A stretch of DNA of 64,000 nt from the NCBI GenBank assembly GCA_964016985.1, contig OZ024825.1, positions 3,655,501-3,719,500 on the forward strand, in the 5' to 3' direction. This stretch comes from Anodontia alba. Taxonomy: Eukaryota; Mollusca; Bivalvia; Lucinida; Lucinidae. Shown here piece by piece: positions 10,436 to 21,817 of the stretch (positions are counted from its first letter, which is position 1; each line of letters starts with the position of its first letter). The position numbers were made by a program, and so were the translations under genes. The notes beneath the pieces are model-generated. The model did no database searches and had not been told where the DNA came from. It saw only the letters and a program-made list of their open reading frames with translations.

Positions 10436-11578
10436 GGACAGACTTTGTTTCTACAAGATGTCCTAAATATCCACAGTAATCAAACAAAGCGAAAGCAACA
10501 ATAAAGAATTCGAAAAAAGAAATATGCCTCACTAACTGATACAGGTATCACAAACTCCATCTGTAAATGCAAGAATCGATTGATTTCCGAATACTTTTGG
10601 CGCGAGAAACGACATCTGACTGTGTGATGATTCCAAACATGATATCTACCATGACGTTTCTTTCCCAACGGTGTCAAAATTGTAATCAGTGGTTTTGAAA
10701 GTGGCCATTTTTGTGATGCAAGTAGCCGAACAGTAAATTCAACATTTTTGCAAGTTGCCGTACATCAAACATGATACAAATCGCCGTACTTCCCTGGATT
10801 TTGTTTGTTTGGAAAAAACTGCAGTAACAAACGGGTGTTTCAATTAAGACTTATATGCAACTATTTTTCTAATATAACTGAATGTTCCAGCATAGAAAAG
10901 GGAGGTCAACTCACTGGACTTTTCTCTTATCTTTTTTTTTTAATTAAAGCAAAAGCGAGTACTTTTTACGATATCAAGTATTTATTTTCGGTACCAGCTG
11001 TCAAGATTTCAATTTATTTAGCTATTTCCAGTGAATTGTTATCAGACTCGTGGAAGCAGGCAACAGCTAGATATCTCTCCGACATAGATTAATTTTGTTT
11101 TGAAAGACAAAACCCTCGAAAAGCCCATAAAAAGCTTTTTACTTGCCCTGCTGTGTCCATGCCTACGATCAATATTGGTTTCGCTGGTAATTTTGATTAA
11201 CAAGTTCCGGAGTCGATGCTACACGGTGATATTGTTTCCAAAATAACAAACCAGTCAAGGTGGTGCCCAGCCCCTACAAAAAATCTTACCTCTGATTATG
11301 AAGGAGTATATCCGGAATAATATTTATTCACAATAAGGCTCGATCATGTGACCTGTATCCTCAGATAATGTACTTCCGGACATGCGCGCTCAGCAAAGAC
11401 TCTCATAAGCCTAAACATCCGTGCATTCTGACCAGTCTTCGCAGTCTGCTGAACAATCATATCCTTGGGTATGGCGAAGATTCAGATCAGCCTTCACATC
11501 CTCACAGGCTTATCTGAGTCTTCGCTGAGCACACATGTTCGAAGGCACATTGTCTTCCGTTGTGGCTGTTTTGATTTA
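10436..11578. other. Mostly unassigned, with small repeat pieces
   Basis: Contains a short match to the retroelement R 3' end (CTGGACTTTTCTCTTATC plus T run, about 10905-10940) and a diffuse B-like dyad (about 11395-11545). No exon recognised. Confidence 0.45.
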
Positions 11579-12113
11579 TCATATTTAGACATTGTAGCTA
11601 AGATAAATTAACACATTTAGTCGTTGTGGGTCAGGTAATTCAACACATTAAGTCGTCGTGGCTCAGGTAATTCAACACATTTAGTCGTTGTGGCTCAGGT
11701 AATTCAACACATTAAGTCGGCGTGGCTCAGGTAATTCAACACATTAAGTCGTCGTGGCTCAGGTAATTCAACACATTTAGTCGTTGTAGCTCAGGTAATT
11801 CAATACATTTAGTCGTTGTGGCTCAGGTAATTTGACACATTTAAACGTGGTAGCTCATGTATTTAACAGGTTTAGTCGTTGTGGCTCATGTAATTTAACA
11901 CATTTAGTTATTGTGGTTCAGGTTTTTAACACATGTAGCCGTTGTGGCTCATGTAATTTCACACATTTAGCCGTTGTGGCTCAGGTAATTTCACACATTT
12001 AGCGTTGTGGCTCAGGTAATTTCACACATTTAGACGTAGTGGCTCAGGTAATTTAACACAATTAGTCGTTTTAGCTAATTCATGTAATCTAACACATTTA
12101 GACGACAGTAGTT
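11579..12113. repeat. 32-bp minisatellite, about 16 units
   Basis: The unit is ACACATTTAGTCGTTGTGGC plus TCAGGTAATTCA. Adjacent starts, for example 11643 and 11675, are 32 bp apart. The left units are nearly identical with TTTAG/TTAAG alternation; the right units drift and carry indels, suggesting recent homogenisation on the left side. Confidence 0.97.
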
Positions 12114-12659
12114 TGCCCTATGTACATTGAAATGACAAATTGCAAATTGCTACAAAAGACCGGTTTAAACTGTTACAGATAAAATTCTTTCCTCATTAGG
12201 TAATCAGTTGCTGACTCCACTGAAAATGACAATCCTCAAATAACAAGCCGTTTCTCAATTAAAGAGAAAAAACCTACGTACTGTCTGATAGATTCCAAGA
12301 AACCTTGTAAGTCTACCAGAGCCTGTCAAGGCCTCCGATTCATTCAGACGCTTAACGATATGAACACGTCAACAGGTGGATAGAATGACCATATTTTATG
12401 CAGCCAATATGATTATACACAGTCTGAAACTGCCTGTAAAAGACCAGTCTCTATCTAACATTGTAGCAGACAGGTGGCAATTATCTGTAAATAGACCTCG
12501 CTTTCGTGATACAGATAATTATGTACGAACAGTTTATCGAAAGGGAAAGTTCAACGGTAGTATTCAGGTCTAGAATTATACGTATTAGCACAGTAAACCG
12601 AATGTGTCTAAATATAAAGGTCAAATACACACAACATATTTTGTGGAATGTCCTCTATA
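12114..12659. other. Unassigned stretch
   Basis: A 65-codon plus-strand frame at 12376-12573 is open, but no splice or family support was found. Confidence 0.4.
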
Positions 12660-12667
12660 GCTTTATC

Positions 12668-12756
12668 AAGTATTAGCTTTCTCACAAAAAAAAAAATAGG
12701 TCTACGCTTAATGTGTGCTTAGCGTAGACCAATCTTTATTTGTGAAAGCTAATATT
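12668..12756. repeat. Foldback with GTCTACGC core
   Basis: Outer arms TATTAGCTTTCTCACAAA and TTTGTGAAAGCTAATA, inner arms GGTCTACGCTTA and TTAGCGTAGACC. Confidence 0.8.
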
Positions 12757-12779
12757 TGTGCCGAATGGCCCCCTTTTTC

Positions 12780-13150
12780 AGCGCTACCAAGTATATGATT
12801 AGCTCCCTTTTTTTAACAAAAAGTATATGAATGGCCCAATTTTTCTGGCTTGGTATATGAAAGGCCCCACTTTTCAAAGAATAGACTCGTCCCATTGATA
12901 AGGATAGATGAGCCCACTAGGAATAACTGGGTTAGACAGGTTATTTAGCGTGCCAGTAGACAAGATGATAGATAAATGGTGTTTAATTAGTAGAATACAA
13001 TTGTATTGTTTTTATTTGTAAACATATATACAAACAGCGAAGAGTAGATTCTATATGAATGGGTATCAAAACAAATTAAAGGACGGTCAAGTATATGAAT
13101 GGGTCTGTTTTTTCAAGGGCCAGGTATATGAATGGGGTAGGTTTCGAATG
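12780..13150. repeat. Dispersed short motif GTATATGAATGG
   Basis: GTATATGAATGGCCC-like motifs recur at about 12785, 12825, 12855, 13090 and 13125, in a segment with no coding features. It looks like an inverted or tandem degenerate element. Confidence 0.5.
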
Positions 13151-13479
13151 ACTGGCTCGCACACCCGTACCACAATTACCCCTAAGTTACACCCTCACCC
13201 ACCCCTCCTCCTCCGAGGAATATGATAACGTTAAGCAGTCGAAGGAAATTAGCATTGAACCAGACCATGATCTTTTATAAAGTGATTCTGGAGCAGTAAC
13301 AAACTCTAAGATTGTCCACGCTCATGGTCTACGCTCATGGGCGATGACAATAGATAGCTATTGTACAAATAGCGTAAAAGAAAATGAAATGAAATAAATA
13401 TAATTCAGGCCCAGCTGAAGGAGTCATAACTATAGAGATACGTTTTAACTTAAAATATTGATATTTTTTGTTAGTTGTT

Positions 13480-13590
13480 AGTTAGTATGTGAAAACATAC
13501 GTTGTGGGTACACATTAGAAGCGCCCCCACTCCCCCTCCTCCTGCAGGGCGCCTTTAATTAGTACCCACAACGTTTTGATGGAGAACTAG
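13480..13590. repeat. Foldback U copy 1
   Basis: GAAAACATACGTTGTGGGTA, then CACATTAGAAGCGCC, a pyrimidine-rich loop, and GGCGCC...TTAGTACCCACAACG. The arms resemble the MITE-A core, but the ends differ. Confidence 0.7.
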
Positions 13591-14654
13591 AAAAAAATAT
13601 TTATCTGGATATCTCCGCTTGTCTACAACTAGAGAAGTACAGATATGTAGTACACCATACAGTGTTATAATACTGATTAATAAATAGATAAATAAAACAA
13701 AGTACTGCAGCACAATCCGTAATCCCCGAGATGATGAAACATATTCGAATGTAATCACATGCACTTTCTGTTGGGATTATACACTGTCTATACCAACTGA
13801 TCTATAAGAGAGGAAAAAAATAACATTGTCCGGTGATCCGAGGCTTCTGGTTTCCAGGTGTATTACGGCAAACAGAATTGAAACCAGAAGTCATAAGTCA
13901 CTGAACAAGGTTACATTTATACTTATAGCAGTACCATTCGCCGGATTTGTCAGCAACTACATGTACCGTCCTTTCAACATCTTTCGGAAAGTCATTTTTT
14001 GCCAGGTGCTTTACACAGAAAGAATAATTTTGCAAAGTTTTGGTATGATTTAATGGAAAACCATTTGTCGTAACTATGTACACAGAAAAAGTTTTATTCT
14101 GGGCATTGGTTGAACATTATGACTTGTCATTGGTTCAACATTCTATGAATGTTCTATGGCACGGGTACGTATACCACATTTTTCTTGGTGTTTACCAAAA
14201 GTCCTTGTCACTTTGTACAGTTGCAAGTTTAAAAAAATCCTTTTCTCTGAATTAGGGTCCTAAACATGCTTAAACAAAACAAACAAAATTTCATTTTATC
14301 TTCTGACGTTGAGAACTTTAACTGAAAGTCCGTCATAATTTTGTCCCATTTGATTTCCAACTAGGTTCGGCAAATAGGCATATCATTCATTCTTTCTGGG
14401 TCCACTGAAACACCCCAAAATACCTCAGACTACACTAAAACCACACAAACCATACCCCGAAACACATTTTAAACTTCGAGAGTCACAAATCAAACAGTTG
14501 AAATCAAATATGGTTAATTATTATATGATTAATCATCTACAAACATTAGAAAAATTAACAATGTGTTTCTGCATAGCTTCTGATGATTAAAGACACCTTA
14601 TCTAATTATTGTCTTTTTTGTTCAATAGAATGTAAGACATGAATTTCAATAATA
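13591..14654. other. Unassigned stretch
   Basis: Overlapping short open frames on both strands (13826-14083) cannot be told from chance; no repeat family recognised. Confidence 0.4.
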
Positions 14655-14985
14655 CAGTTGACTCTCATTATCTCGACCTCGCTTATCTCGAATAACCGCT
14701 TATCTCGAAGTGAAAATCTGGTCCCTGCCTATACATGAAAACCTAACAACAGATGGAAAATATTGTAGAAAAGAGGAGAAATTGCTCCTAAGGAGCAATT
14801 TCTCCTCTTTTCCACAATATTTTCAATATATCTCTAACTTCAAAAGTCCAATTACCTATCAGTTTGTTAAATGTGGTTAATCAAATTATTTTTTCCTCAA
14901 TTCTGCAAACCTGATATGTCGAACTACGGATATCTCGAAGTATTTCAGAGAGTCCCTTGGAATTCGAGATAACGAGAGTCGACTG
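14655..14985. mobile_element. Pogo-C copy 2
   Basis: CAGTTGACTCTCATTATCTC to GAGATAACGAGAGTCGACTG, TA on both sides, inner GAGGAGAAATTGCTCC hairpin. Confidence 0.9.
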
Positions 14986-15380
14986 TATATCGGCTTCTTT
15001 GGGTGTGATATAACGGGGCAAAATGTTTATTCATCCTTTCTTTCTTTCGTTTATTTGTTTGTTTCTTTGTTCGCTCATGCCATACCGAGTGCGTGCAAAA
15101 CGTCACATGCAGGTCAAGTGGAAGACAAAACGGCCTAACGTGTTTTAATATTATTATTATTATTATTATTGAAAAGATCTTGTTCTAACTGTGCGGATGC
15201 TCATGCACATGCTGATCTGGAACTTTGGTGGTCATATGTTTTCTTGGCCGCCGTCCCTTATTTCATGTTAGGCTTTTATCTACTGTAAAGACCCAAAAAC
15301 CTTGATCAGACTGCGCAGACGTGGTTTGGATTATTTCGGGGTTGTTTGCGGTGGTTTGATGTGTTTCGTGTGTTTCGTGG
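14986..15380. other. Unassigned, with (TTA)n microsatellite
   Basis: ATTATT repeats at about 15149-15170; otherwise nothing recognised before the R copy. Confidence 0.4.
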
Positions 15381-16117
15381 TTCAACTATTGGTTTTCATT
15401 TACTCTGGCATACAGTAGTCTTACGACATGAAAGTCGTAACAAAGAAATAAAGCATAGCTGAAAAAATTTCCAAAGAGTCGACTCCCTGACGCAGTTGTC
15501 AGAGATTGTATATATACTTAGGAGCTATGCGTAATCTGCCAAGGCAGATAATCGAAGGTAGGAGTGCTAGGCCGTAACAGTAGAAGCCTTAAAGTTTTTA
15601 GATTTAAGCATACAGTAGAATTAGCCGTGAGTACTCGTCTTTGTTTATTATAGTAATTAATTTGATTTTTATGTTTTCGCTTTGATGCATTGACTGAGTT
15701 GGGAGCCTTTATGCGAACCGAATTTTTATGTATTTCTGTATTAAGAGTAGCATCGGGGCCCAGGGTGAAGTTAGCTAGCTGTAAAAGTGCTTTAAACCCC
15801 GCGCTGGTTTGCTCTACCGACCGTTCTAAGACGGTGGTCCCGGTGTTAGTCTTACTCTTTGTTGCTTTGTCGTTTATTCTACGAGGCGATTTGTTGTATG
15901 TCTTTCCGTGTGTCATTTTGTTCTTGTGTTTTTCTGTCCTTTTAGTATTGCGATTACCTCGCTTGGGGAAGAGAGAGCTAATCTTAGTGCTTTTCGTACG
16001 TTTGTTTGGTTTGTGCTTGTTTAGATTTGTCGGTTTCCTCTTCCTCTTGGGGTCTGGGAAGGGCTGCGGTTTGTGATTGTGGCACTCCCTGGACTTTTCT
16101 CTTACCTTTTTCGACGG
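15381..16117 (+). mobile_element. Retroelement R copy 1 (3' end, rearranged)
   Basis: 3' UTR of element R: GGTTCAACTATTGGTTTTCA, AATTAGCCGTGAGTACTCG, CTCGCTTGGGGAAGAGAGAG, and the terminal GCACTCCCTGGACTTTTCTC plus TTACC-T(n). Compared with copy 4, about 200 bp is inserted at GCATACAGTAG, which is present on both sides (15408-15418, 15608-15618). The right end of the insert contains antisense RT-coding sequence identical to the R6/RT junction near 23213. A 128-codon sense frame (15690-16076), rich in Leu, Val and Phe, lies in the UTR; a diverged open frame is seen in copy 6. Whether it encodes anything is doubtful. Confidence 0.85.
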
Positions 16118-17030
16118 ACTGATTTCTTTTACGAGAACACTTTTGCGCCAGGTACATCATTTATTCTATAAAATTGTTATTCTAAATAGAGGCGGTTTTC
16201 TTTGAATCTCAAAACTTGACTTTGGCGTGAACTCATATTGTTAAGATGATTTAAAATCCATACAATGAAAGTTGAATCAATGTATTCAACAAAAATAGCC
16301 GTTTTATGAGATTTATCATCGCTTCAGGGCACGTACATTCTTCCATACAGAGGCGGTCAGACTTAGGTCACATATGATCTTATAAGACTTCGTCTAAATG
16401 GTATATATATACAGTTTTCAAGAAACGTCTAAAAGCTAAAAGCAGTATCTGGCAAGGTAGCTAGCTGTCTCTGGAAGGCTTCACGGCTGATTGGGGAAAC
16501 TGGTTCCAAAGGATGAGGGTTCTTGGAAAAAAAAAGCTATACTTTTACCTTCCGAACGCTGTCTAGATTTGTCAAAGCGAGTGTCATGGCCTCTATCCAC
16601 CTTGTCGAAGTGGAAAGAGTCAAGTAGGGCTCGACTGGGATGTCTACTAGTTGATGTACGTTGCGATATATCCGACTAGTTCTCTACATCTTTGTAAGGT
16701 GTCCAAATTGAGTTTCTCCAACATTGTATAGACACTACTTTTGCGCTTGTAGTCATTGTTTTTATAAATCTAGCTGACTGGCTTTGTACAATCTCAATCT
16801 TATGATTGTTTGTAAGGTACACACCTATGTTGTGGGGGCATACTCCACTGTCGGTCGCACACAAGTATTGTAGGCTTTGTCTTTTGCTGCCTATGGTGCA
16901 AATAAAAATAATGGATCAACTATTTCAACGATTTTAGACACATGGTTGCAGAGAAATTCATGCTTTTCATTCATGCTTTTTAGTCTCTGTTCGTCTGCGT
17001 TTTCCCTCATAGCTCTTTATAAGGCGCTTT
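16118..17030. other. Unassigned stretch
   Basis: Short open frames only; no repeat family recognised. Confidence 0.4.
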
Positions 17031-17130
17031 TTTAACGACGAAAACATATGTTATGGGTCGCCGAGACGCTTCTTATTAGTACCCACAACATATTTCTCGT
17101 CGAGAATCAGAAAAATATTTACTTGATACC
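17031..17130. repeat. Foldback U copy 2
   Basis: CGACGAAAACATATGTTATG and ACAACATATTTCTCGTCG flank GACGCTTCTTATTAGTACCC. The left inner arm is shortened. Confidence 0.65.
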
Positions 17131-17501
17131 CACTCTTATCAAGACCAATGTAATGCGTACTCTCATGTTCCCCCATCATATAGAGTGGAAACAGGGAATG
17201 TAAGGATCTAAATTATTTGGCGGATTTTCAGAATTTTGCAGTTATTAAAACAGCTCGTCAGCTAGTTTATTACTTTGGATATTGTTTTTTACAACATAAT
17301 TTAGCCAACAGCTTTCCTACTGCTCTTTCGAAGGCGGTACCTCTGCTGCAATCCTTTGTTTGTGGGTCGGTTGTTTCATTTGTCAGATTTTGTTCCTCAT
17401 CGCGCCTTCTCAAGGCTGTGCTTGATGGTTGGGGCATTTCCCTTGTATAATAATTAATATTTTTAATGTTAAATGCTCCTCACTTCCTAAATTATACTGT
17501 T
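17131..17501. other. Unassigned stretch
   Basis: A 77-codon frame (17217-17450) has no recognised motif. Confidence 0.4.
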
Positions 17502-17780
17502 CATCACGAAAACATACCTATATAATATTGACCCCCTTAAACCCCACTCTTATATAGTAAAACTGGGGTTTACAGGGGTATACATTATTTTTCTTATTTC
17601 TGCTCAAAAACATAGATTGTGGGTACTCGTTAGAACCGCCTCGCCGAGGCGGTTCTAACGAGTACCCACAATCTATGTTTTGACCAGAAGTATGAGAAAT
17701 ATCCGAATTTTTATCTGAAAATTTTCATTTTTTGGTGGTTAAAATGTTCAGTATATTTGAATAGGCGTGTTTTCGTAATG
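17502..17780 (+). mobile_element. MITE-A copy 6 (reference copy)
   Basis: 279 bp, the cleanest copy. Left end CATCACGAAAACATACC, outer hairpin around TATATAGTAAAACTG, perfect core palindrome of 60 bp (about 17616-17676, apex GCCTCGCCGAGGC), GTTTTGACCAGAAGT, right end GTGTTTTCGTAATG. TT flanks both sides. No protein-coding capacity. Confidence 0.93.
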
Positions 17781-18177
17781 TTAAACAATGGCTTGTCTAG
17801 AGCTATGGCTAGGTATGCATTTCACAGAATCTAATGCGTGTTACCAGTCGCCAATGAAGCTTATTTAATGACGTTTTTGCTCTCAAGTTCACAAGCACGT
17901 GTTTGGAGTACGACCAATGTTATCTGAATCTACAATGTCTGTTTGCGCCTGTCTGGCCGAATGTTAGGGTAAATACGTAAGTCAAAATGCGGATAAACAT
18001 CACAATGTCTAGTTTATCAGGATGCGAAAGGAAGAAAAACAGACAAGAGCTGCTTGCACCGATGTTACAAATTCCTGTCATGTTGCTATATATATATATA
18101 CAAGTGAAACCAGCATGAGAAAATCAACAAGCTGGAGGCGGAATCAAATATCTACAGCGACGAGCCTCCGCTAGACC
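17781..18177. other. Unassigned stretch
   Basis: Contains a short (TA)n run near 18090; nothing else recognised. Confidence 0.4.
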
Positions 18178-18246
18178 TTGCACACAGACAAGGTGAAAGG
18201 TCAAGTCCCTGTTCGCGGAATTGACCTTTCACTCCAGTCTGTGTGT
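18178..18246. repeat. Palindrome CACACAGAC / GTCTGTGTG
   Basis: Arms CACACAGAC and GGTGAAAGGTCAA return as TTGACCTTTCACTCC and GTCTGTGTG around a 16-nt loop. Single copy in this window. Confidence 0.75.
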
Positions 18247-18525
18247 ACCGCTACTATACAAGGAAGCCGCAAAGACCCACACGGAATACAAGAAAAGCAG
18301 GCTTACCACGGTCGTTGCTGTCCTGAAACGAAACAATGTCGGTTTTTCACCGCATCTCCCCTCGACTAATGCAATTACACGAGATTGCTGTCTTCTTGCA
18401 AAATCTCGGGAGGGTTGTCCTTTTAACTATTTCGAAAGAAGTGCAAAGTTAACACAAGATGTGACCTATTTATATGGACATAACATCATTAGACGGCTAC
18501 ACGAAGAAATATTAAAGGATAATTT

Positions 18526-18807
18526 TGTCACGAAAACATCCCTATATAATTTTGACCCCCTTAAACCCCACTTTTATATAGTTAAACTGGGGTTTATAGG
18601 GGTATACAATTTTTTTCTTATTTCTGTCCAAAAACAGAGATTGTGGGTACTCGTTAGAACCGCCTCATCGAGGCGGTTCTGACGAATACGCACAATCTAT
18701 GTTTTGAGCAGAAATATGAAAAATATCAGATTTTTTTTTATATGAAAATTTTCATTTTTTGGTGGTAAAATTTTCAGTATATTTTGAATAGGCATGATTT
18801 CGTAATG
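18526..18807 (+). mobile_element. MITE-A copy 7
   Basis: Full-length copy. The core apex is GCCTCATCGAGGC, and the outer pair AACCCC/GGGGTT is intact. Confidence 0.9.
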
Positions 18808-18849
18808 CGAATGCAACATGTACTTTGAACTCCGGTGGCAGTAAATATT

Positions 18850-19050
18850 GACCCATTGTAGTCGGGAGACCCGTGAAAGGGTAATTGGCAAACAGTGCAG
18901 ACCAAGATCAGCCGCAGAACACGCGTCTGATCAGGGTCTCCACTGTTTGCAAAAAGTTTAGCCATTTTTCTCTAGGAAACGTACCTAAAATTGAAATTGG
19001 AGTCTTCCAATATATAGTGTGGGAGAGTCTATTCCGTCTACAATGGGTTA
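18850..19050. mobile_element. MITE-B copy 2
   Basis: Ends ACCCATTGTAGTCGG and CCGTCTACAATGGGTTA, with a B hairpin at 18887-18950. Shares TATATTGGAAGACTCC (complement) with copy 3. Confidence 0.8.
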
Positions 19051-19620
19051 AAGATGGTGTTCAGAAAAAAGCCAGAATCACGGAAAAGTCATCCAATGAC
19101 CCGTGGATGAGCAAACAAACAACGACACACAGTACTCATGCTACAAACTAACGCAAAACACAGCAGCTCCCTTTTCCCCGGTGTGGTGATCACGCTGTCT
19201 GACTGGACCCACCAGACAGTACCAAAAAAGACAAGAATCGACAAATCTCGAAAAGAGCCCTGCAGCGAGCCGCCACAAGACCTAGCAAATAATCAACAAC
19301 ACTAGAACCACTGTCTTAAAGCGGTCAGTAGTAAATCTACCTTGAGGTAGGGGTGGGGAGTTAAATCGATTTTAAAGGCATGAAAACATCATCCTAGGTC
19401 CAACTGCTGTATAAATGCAAAACAAGACAAATTATTTTAGACGTAAACGTCTAAATACCGGTGCAAATTTTGTTCATGTTTACATAGAAATATGGGACAA
19501 GGGTATACTAAAGTTTAATAAAATTTTCAGTGTAACAGGTAAAAAAGAACAATAGTGTGATTTTTTAATGTTTGCTTTTATTAAGCTTTATGAAATTTCT
19601 TAATTTAAATAAAAACATAT
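19051..19620. other. Unassigned stretch
   Basis: No family or exon recognised. Confidence 0.4.
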
Positions 19621-19656
19621 ATATTCGCCGGGATCGTCGACGATCCCGGCAAATAT
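19621..19656. repeat. Short perfect palindrome GCCGGGATCGTCGACG...
   Basis: 36 bp centred on GTCGAC, GC-rich core within ATATT/AAATAT arms; one mismatch. Confidence 0.8.
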
Positions 19657-19967
19657 AAAAAGTCCTTAGTGAGCTAATCCAATAGTCTACCATATATGAA
19701 ACTCCAAAGAGACCGGCGCGATTCCCGCACCGGTCAATAATTGTTCGGCTCGATTTGAGAGTCTGTAACTCAATCTGTAAAATATCATAGAAAACATATA
19801 AATCAAATTAAATCACTATGATAAAGCACGATGCACGAGAGTGTAAATTTAGCGTTTGCCTGCAGTACTTGCAGAATTTGGTTCGCTAATATCCCGACTC
19901 TGATACATATATTTTCGCATCATCGGAGATAATTTTTTCAACTGTTTCTAATAGGACGTTAAAACGT

Positions 19968-20185
19968 TAACCATGTTAGACTGAATAAACTCCACACTAT
20001 ATATTGGAAGAGTCAAATTTCAATTTTAGGCTATGTGATTTAGATATTACCAGAGAAAAAAAAATAGCTACATTATAAGAAAACAGTGGCGACCCTGATC
20101 AGACACCGCATACTGCGGTGTCTGATCTGGGTCTCCACTGTTTGCCACTTATTCTTTCTGGGGTGTCCAAACTTAAATGGGTTGA
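19968..20185. mobile_element. MITE-B copy 3
   Basis: Opposite orientation to copy 2. TATATATTGGAAGAGTC and TCAATTTTAGGC are shared; hairpin at 20081-20146 with apex GCATACTGC. Confidence 0.75.
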
Positions 20186-20229
20186 TGTCTAGTCTTACAG
20201 CACCATTTTAATAAGTACAGGCGGAACAT

Positions 20230-20513
20230 GTCACAACGAAAACACGCCTTTATAATTTTGACCCCTTTAAACCACGTTTATAATGTAAATCCGGGGTCTA
20301 CAGGGGTATACATTATTTTTCTTATTTCTGCTCAGAAACATAGATTGTGGGTACTCGTAAGAACCACCTCATCGAGGCGGTTCTTACGAATATCCACAAT
20401 CTATGTTTTGAGCAGAATAACGAAAAAATTCAGAATTTTTTATCTGAAAATTTTCATTTTTTGATGGTAAAATTTTCAATATATTTGAATAGGCTTGTTT
20501 TCGTAAGGTAATG
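20230..20513 (+). mobile_element. MITE-A copy 8
   Basis: Nearly full copy starting GTCACAACGAAAACACGCC and ending GTTTTCGTAAGGTAATG. The core contains an ACCACCTCATCGAGGCGG mismatch. Confidence 0.88.
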
Positions 20514-20929
20514 TCCACCTTCAAAATTGGGTGTGTCATTTTGTATTAATCCTCTGCTTAACAGACGATTCAACAAAATTCGTATATATTATTTGTAAAA
20601 AGTAATAAAAATTATCTTAGAATGTCGTCTGTTGCTGTGCAACTTTAGATTTAAAGAGATAAAAGCAACTTGTATGTGTTATGTATACTCATTAAACCTA
20701 AATCTGTAAATGACAGATTTTGTTTGTTTTAAAACAATTTGCCCAGCAACATACAAAAAGGTCCTTATACCATCTGCAGTATGTCCGAAATCTAGGCTCT
20801 CATAAAGGTTTCATGATTCTTGTACAACGTTGGTAATTTCGTTGTTTGTTTACATTTGTGATAAAGTAATCTGATTGGCAACGTTCAATTCATGAAACAG
20901 AATCAATCATAAATAAAAAGTTATTACTT
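20514..20929. other. Unassigned, with a CAGACGA / TCGTCTG pair
   Basis: Short inverted ends at 20561 and 20629 resemble element L, but the interior differs. Nothing else recognised. Confidence 0.4.
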
Positions 20930-21560
20930 ATCGCATCCAGGACTATTACTGAAATCAAAGCACTGACAGCACTGGTTGGTCGATTGTCTCTGAGTGTAGG
21001 CTGGACAAAGAAAGGGTCCTGAACGGGGACTTAAGACGGTTTCATTTAACCTTTCTATAATTTAAGCAAGCAGTGCAAACCCTGATCAGACGCAGCGTTC
21101 TGTGGCGTCTGATCTGGGTCTGCACTGTTTACCGATATCTCATCACTAAGCTCAGTCAAGGTCCTTATTACACAGCACCCTGACGTCACAGCAACAGGAA
21201 GAGCGTGACTATAAATAATCGTTACCCCCGGATTTCGAGAAACGCTATTTGCGTAGATTAACTTTATTGGTCAGCGGTTGTCACGTGGACAACACCAATA
21301 TAACTCAGATTCTTTAATAACTTTGACAATCTACCCGAGAATGTTCAGTTTTGGATCAGAGTTCAGCTTGGAGACAGGGTGTGGATTTCATATCGTGAAC
21401 AATTGGTTGGTGCGTCTAACGTGCGGTTTGATGTCATAAGTCAATGATAATCACGCAGACAACAAACTTAAGGAAGTTTTGATGTATATTTGCTATGGGT
21501 CGAATGTGTTCGATTGTAAACAATCGACCAAAGCTTAACCAATCGACCTAATCAGTGTAT
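20930..21560. mobile_element. Element N copy 2
   Basis: Carries AAAGCACTGACAGCACTGG, TCGATTGTCTCTGAGTGTAG, a B hairpin (21067-21131), TGACGTCACAG, GTTGTCACGTGGACAAC and TTCGATTGTAAACAATCGAC. Orientation is opposite to copy 1. Confidence 0.7.
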
Positions 21561-21817
21561 GATTGCGTGGAACATTATCATAAACGAGTGCTTATTCCCA
21601 AAACAAGTAATCAATAAGCGAAATCAACTGTAAGCAGTCGGCAGTTTGTTTTACCGTAAACAAGGTGCTTATGACAGAGTACATATATGATATCATGCTG
21701 ACTTATTATTTATCTCACTAAACGACATTCAAGACGACGAAAATGTTGCCTTAGTATCCTGTAGGCTAAGCGTAGCCTTCTACGACACACGTTACAAACA
21801 ATCGTAAAACCAAGCAA

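Noticed and set aside
11579..12113. Regular 32-bp repeats resembling a CRISPR array
   Set aside because: Units are contiguous with no unique spacers, the context is eukaryotic, and there are no cas genes: an ordinary minisatellite.
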